Assembly: GCA_964020155.1 (NCBI GenBank)
Contig: OZ026546.1
Location: forward strand, 5,962,900 to 6,011,378
Length of the DNA stretch: 48,479 bases
Direction: 5' to 3'
Origin: Chondrilla cf. caribensis
Taxonomy: Eukaryota; Porifera; Demospongiae; Chondrillida; Chondrillidae
The notes below the pieces were generated by a model. That model saw only the letters and a list, made by a program, of their open reading frames with translations, was not told the DNA's origin and searched no databases. Made by a program: the position numbers and the translations under genes. Shown here piece by piece: positions 28,934 to 48,479 of the stretch (position 1 is the stretch's first letter; each line of letters opens with the position of its first letter).

Positions 28934-31900
28934 ATGTTTCTTCCTCTTCTTTTGACGTTGGGTGGAGTGTTCGGGAGCGACCATTGTCCTGGAAAGCTAC
29001 CAAGCGTCCTCAAAGACCAGACAGGTAATTTAACAATTACATTTCACACACGTTTGACAATTTTACTTTGTGTGTGATTATAATATCTGAAACGCCTCAC
29101 AGCTTTTAAGAATCTACAATATACTTATTAAGTTAATACCACCGTTACACCCCCGAAGCTACTAAACAATCAATAATCGGACAAATCAATTTTAGGACAC
29201 TCAGATCTCGGAAAGTACTTAAGCTATTGACTTTAAACAAAAAGAACTATTTAGGTCTCTGTAAGATAGCAAATGGTACGCACTATGAAGTTCATACCTT
29301 TGCGCATCTTTGCCATACGGACAATTAAATGACGTGTCCGAAACAATCAATTTTCGGACGATCCAATCAATTTTTGGACTAAGTCTTTTAGTCGAGTGGA
29401 AGATAAATTAAAGAAAAGTCCACCACAACACTTCCCTATGTACCTCTATATGTCCGCTAAAAACTGCTAGCATCAACGCTGAATTACGCTACTCATTCTA
29501 TATAAACTTCTACTGGCAATATAAATTCGTCCGAAATTTGATGTCAAAGAGGGTTAGATTATAAGTTCGGGTTTCTTCTATTCTCGACGTTTAGCGTTGC
29601 TACTGGCAGATTTTAGAGGACATATGTAGGGGTACATAGGAAAGTGTTTTGGTGGGTTTTCCTTCATCTTCCACTCGACTAAAGACTTTGTCCGAAAACT
29701 GATTGTTTCGGACACGTCATTTAACTGTCCGTATCGCAAAGATGCGCAAATTAAGGTATATATATATAAACTTCATAGTACGTGCCATTTGCTATCTTAC
29801 AGATACCTAAATAATTCCTTTTGGTTGAAGTCAATAGCTTAAGTACTTTCCGAGATCCGAGTGTCCAAAAATTGATTTGTCCGATTATTGATTGTTTACT
29901 CTATTAAGTAGGTAAACATGTGCAGAACATGAAAATGAAGGCTCATAATTAACATTTCAATATGTACAAAATATCCTACTGTACATATAATTTATAAATA
30001 TATAAGTAAGCTTTTGTGTGTATAATTTTATGTTGATTACATTCGATGTCATAATCATGGCTATATACATGTAATCATATGTATTGATTTTACATCATAA
30101 TTATCACAGGATTCAAATACGAAGGAAACCCTGCAGCTGGTAACAAGTTTCTTCTAACTTTTTTTGAAAACCACCCAACCTTTGACCCATTGCTACACCA
30201 CACTGTATTCGTTACCACTGAGGAGAGAGAGGAGGTCAGTTTCACTGTCAAAGCTCCAGGGATAGGATTCAAGAGTGTGGAAATGGCTACCCGTGGTAAG
30301 GTGATCTCTGTCCAAGTCCCTACCTTCATAACTAATTCATCCGCAACACATGTCAGCAATCGTACAGTGGTTGTGGAAGCAGAGAAGGGGAAAACCATTA
30401 TCGTGTATGGAATGAATGAGAAAGTTAGAACTGCCGATGCTTTTCTCGTTCTGCCAACAATGTCAATAGAACATTCAAACACCAGCTACAAGTATATTCC
30501 TGCTTCCTATATAACTGATTTTCCAGGTTTCCTTGCAATTATTTCTCAATTCTCTGAAGGGAACACAGAAGTCGATGTTCACTTCCACTTCACTGGCATA
30601 TCTAGAGCGCCTTATTATCACAATGTGGCCAATAACACTTACTATTTTGATAACGATAATTTACATTTCACCTTAAATGCATCAGAAAGTGTATACCTCA
30701 TTGGACAAGGAGATATGTCTGGAACAGTTATAGTTACGGATAGGCCCGTATCAGTGTTTAGTGGACTGCAATGTGCCTATGTACCTTCATCAATACTGGC
30801 TTGTGACCATCTTGTGGAGCAATTCCCACCTGTGTCCACCTGGGGTACTCGCTTTGTCACTGTACCACTAAAGTACAGGGCAGCATTTGATGTGTTTCAT
30901 TTCATCGCAGCTTACAATTGTACAGATGTTAGCATAACCTGTGTGAGTTCAATCGGAGTGCCAATATCTTCATGGACATTCACCCTGGATGAAGCAGAAT
31001 ATCATGAAACTAACATTACCTCCAATGAGTACTGCATTGTGAAATCAACCAACAGACTCCTAGTCCTCCAGTACAGTGTGGGAAGAGATGCTGATGGTAA
31101 TCACACAGGTGATCCCTTCATGGCAGTCCTTCCACCAGCAGACAGATTCTCCAATAACCTGACTTTTGCCAATTATGAAAGTTCTGTACAAACCTACAAG
31201 CATGTAATTAATGTAGTGATACCGGCAGCATTCTTTCAACCTGATTTCATTTTTCTCGGTAACAGCAGACTATCCGATTTGACATATGAGGCAGTTACCA
31301 TCCCAGATGGGCACAGAATAGCTTACTATGGTGTGAGGGTTGACATTGAGGCGGGATCACACACACTCTACCACACCAATCAACATGCCGGCTTCGGGAT
31401 CCTGGTATATGGGTTCACTTCTGGTGCCTCTTACGGTTATCCTGGTGCTTACCCTGTGAAAGGCTTCGGTGAGCAAGAGTTATTGTAATTGGTTTATTTT
31501 TATGTATTGTACTATGTTATGTATACACAACTACAGAAGGTACAAGTACATTTTGTTCATTTATATACATTACAGGACTGTTATCTCCATTGCTAATTGA
31601 ATATGTAGTATATATGAATGTACTCAACATCAGATTCTGTTGTGATGTGTATTACTGATATGTTACGTAGTCATATTCTGATATGTCGCCTGCAGACATC
31701 GATCTGTACAACCTGAATGTTGTCAACACTAGTGACAAGTGTATCAGTGTACTGTGGGACCACCCCCCTGATGTCACTCCTGGCACACTCATCTACAACA
31801 TGGCACTTGAAGATGAGAAGGACTTTGAATACGAGTGGTCCACACCTGATACACAGGGAACAGTGTGTAACCTCGGCCCAGGTACGACGTACACCTTCAA

Positions 31901-32921
31901 GTTGACCTCCAAGAGTGTAGACCCTAAGATACACACTACTCAAGCCGGGATCACTACGTTAAGGGTTAAGACTATTGGTAAGTTACTATATACTTTGTCA
32001 TCATGCTGCATATCCATATGACAACAAAGTTACTTCACCCCATGAACAAGCTCAACTAAAGTAAATTCTTTACAATCACTGTTAATCTATTGTTGTATCC
32101 TTCAATTTTTGTCACAGATGATCCTAGACCAGTGTCTACCTTAAACCTTGCTACAACTGCATCTCCTGTTACCACAAGTGAGTCCATACTATGTATATAT
32201 GATGTTGTATATACAATCATTTCTGACTGAAACTGATCACTAATACTTTGTGCAATAGACAAACACCATCTATCTCATAGGTATGCTCCTCGAAAGTGTC
32301 AACTGTAGTACTGTAGGGTATATCCATGCATGTGTTTGCCAAATGGTTTCACCAGCACAATATCAATATCTACTTTTCACAGACCTGATAAGTATTTATA
32401 TGTTTTGTACTGTATATAGTCTAAATTTGCAGGATAAACTAATGCATATGTGATTGATTTTTACAATTAATTTTATCACTGAATAGGTTTTGAAATGATA
32501 ATAATTACTTATATAGTACAGTCAATTTAGCAAATATTTCCTTACCTGATAAACTTTAATATGATCAGCTATAGTTCTGTGAATTGGAACAAATTCTCCA
32601 TTATTTATTTTTCTATCTTTAGGCAATGCTGCTACAGCAGTGTATGTAGTAATCCCTATCACTATTCTATTGTTGTTAAACATCATCACTGGAGTGGTTA
32701 TCTTTCTGCTGACAAGACGTCATTATCGCAAGAAAAGAGAACTTGAGAATGCTAAGAGGTTCAATCCAAACACCGACTGCATCTATGACAACATTCATTC
32801 AGGGTTGTATGCTGGTAACATCTCAGCAGGAAATATCCCAGATGGAGTGTATGCCGAGATTCAAACGAATGCTAACCCAAGCTATTGCCCCGTTGAGAAG
32901 ATGGTTGACACTTTGTATTAA
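28934..32921 (+). CDS. IgGFc-binding-domain/FN3 single-pass receptor, gene 4
   Basis: Exons 28934-29024, 30110-31468, 31696-31977, 32118-32177 and 32623-32921 total 2091 bases (696 aa), all introns phase 1. Signal peptide MFLPLLLTLGGVFG, then SDHCPGKLPSVLKDQTG. The IgGFc-type domain has the invariant CDHLVEQFPPVSTWGTRFV. One FN3 domain, a short stalk (DDPRPVSTLNLATTASPVTT), and a TM. The tail has IYDNI, LYAGN, VYAEI, NPSY and a terminal DTLY. The YxxI motifs resemble ITIM/SH2 sites but lack the usual hydrophobic -2 residue. The two YxxI sites are 18 residues apart, too far for a classic ITAM. Intron 1 contains a 732-bp fold-back element. Confidence 0.86.
29165..29896. mobile_element. 732-bp fold-back element in intron 1 of gene 4
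   Basis: Long inverted arms (about 29165-29460 and 29600-29896) around a short unpaired centre. Outer ends are AACAATCAATAATCGGACAA and its complement, flanked by TA. The arms carry several TCGGAC/GTCCGA motifs. It has no coding capacity, and the equivalent intron of gene 3 lacks it. Confidence 0.82.
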
Positions 32922-33082
32922 CGATAGCTATGTCATTAATGAAGCATAAATATTCTTGATATAAGCAGTAGATGAACCATGCACTGCAATAGTTACTGTT
33001 AACTGTAGAATTCACACAATCAAGACATGCATCTTCGTACTTTTTGTAGTTTACATTCGTGGTGTAGTGTTCGAGTACTTAT

Positions 33083-33095
33083 CGCCCAATGGGCG
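33083..33095. promoter_or_regulatory. Conserved palindrome CGCCCAATGGGCG upstream of gene 5
   Basis: 137 bases before the ATG at 33220, in the same context as the element upstream of genes 4 and 6. Confidence 0.55.
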
Positions 33096-33219
33096 ATATA
33101 GTGCAATGTTATTTAGAGCATCTGAGCTCCGGGCCATTTCCAAGTTTAGCATTGCCATAGATCGCGTAACGTTCTTAGAAGGCGTTTGTCGGTTTCGTTC
33201 CAGTCGAAGAAGTATCACA

Positions 33220-38515
<5,296 letters not shown>

Positions 38516-38534
38516 TGATAGCAGCTATGCCATC

Positions 38535-38540
38535 AATAAA
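38535..38540 (+). terminator. Polyadenylation signal AATAAA of gene 5
   Basis: 20 bases after the stop codon at 38513-38515, and about 175 bases before the gene 6 promoter palindrome. Confidence 0.5.
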
Positions 38541-38710
38541 GCATGAATATTCTTATATAAGCAGTAGATGAACCATGCACTGCAATAGTTATTGTTAATT
38601 AACTGTAGAATTCACACAATCGAGACAATGTCATGCATCTTCGTACTTTTTGTAGTTTACATTCGTGGTGTTGTGTTGGAGTATTATTAACCTATAGCAA
38701 GTCAATTTAT

Positions 38711-38723
38711 CGCCCAATGGGCG
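38711..38723. promoter_or_regulatory. Conserved palindrome CGCCCAATGGGCG upstream of gene 6
   Basis: 137 bases before the ATG at 38848, with spacing identical to gene 5. Confidence 0.55.
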
Positions 38724-38847
38724 ATATAGTGCATGGTTATTTAGAGCATCTGAACTGTGGGTCAGCTCCAAGTTTAGCCTTGCCATAGATGACGTTGCCT
38801 TCCTAGAAGGCGTTTGTCGGTTTCGTTCCAGTCGAAGAAGTATCACA

Positions 38848-48479
<9,632 letters not shown>

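Noticed and set aside
32623..32921. Classic ITAM or ITIM in the tails
   Set aside because: YxxI motifs are present, but the -2 residues (Cys, Gly, Glu, Ala) do not fit the ITIM consensus and the spacing of 18 residues is outside the ITAM range. They are described as ITIM-like only.

Overview
The window is eukaryotic, animal nuclear DNA. It has multi-exon genes with GT-AG introns, extracellular domain families confined to or typical of metazoans (FN3, EGF, EMI-like, adhesion-GPCR 7TM), long (CA)n/(TG)n microsatellites and many short inverted-repeat transposons. The mix of short introns and tandemly duplicated receptors fits an early-branching marine invertebrate, perhaps a sponge. That assignment is inference. 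All recognised genes lie on the + strand. Exon models were built by hand from splice consensus and codon phase. Summed exon lengths give a whole number of codons in every complete intact gene.

Layout. 214-2561: 3' part of an adhesion-GPCR-like gene (TM5 to tail). 3280-3479: a 200-N gap. 3480-12803 and 14899-24640 are two diverged copies of one segmental duplication. Each carries the 3' part of an EMI/EGF-like single-pass receptor gene followed by a complete IgGFc-binding-domain/FN3/TM receptor gene. The EMI/EGF gene is intact only in copy 2 (13866-18253). Copy 1 is broken, and ends in a signal-peptide stub fused to a minisatellite (12772-13520). Then follow four more IgGFc-domain genes: 24616-28594, 28934-32921, 33220-38515 (carrying a 2-nt frameshift) and 38848 to the window end (incomplete). 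The last two are recent duplicates. The last one has a 3.5-kb nested inverted-repeat transposon in intron 1 and at least three tandem copies of its second FN3-like exon.

How the genes fit together. Six tandem genes share one plan: signal-peptide exon, one ~1.36-kb exon holding an IgGFc-binding-protein N-terminal-type domain, an FN3 exon, an optional second FN3 exon, a short Pro/Thr/Ser stalk exon, and a TM plus cytoplasmic-tail exon (the last not reached in the sixth gene). All their internal introns are phase 1, so modules can be added or skipped without breaking frame. Tails carry NPxY and YxxI/V-type motifs, as does the neighbouring EMI/EGF receptor, whose plan recalls the Draper/CED-1/MEGF10 phagocytic receptors. 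In one gene all five distal tail tyrosines are replaced. The picture is a young, fast-changing cluster of cell-surface receptors with variable ectodomain patches and variable signalling tails. A role in recognition or immunity is inference, and I know of no described system that matches the whole arrangement.
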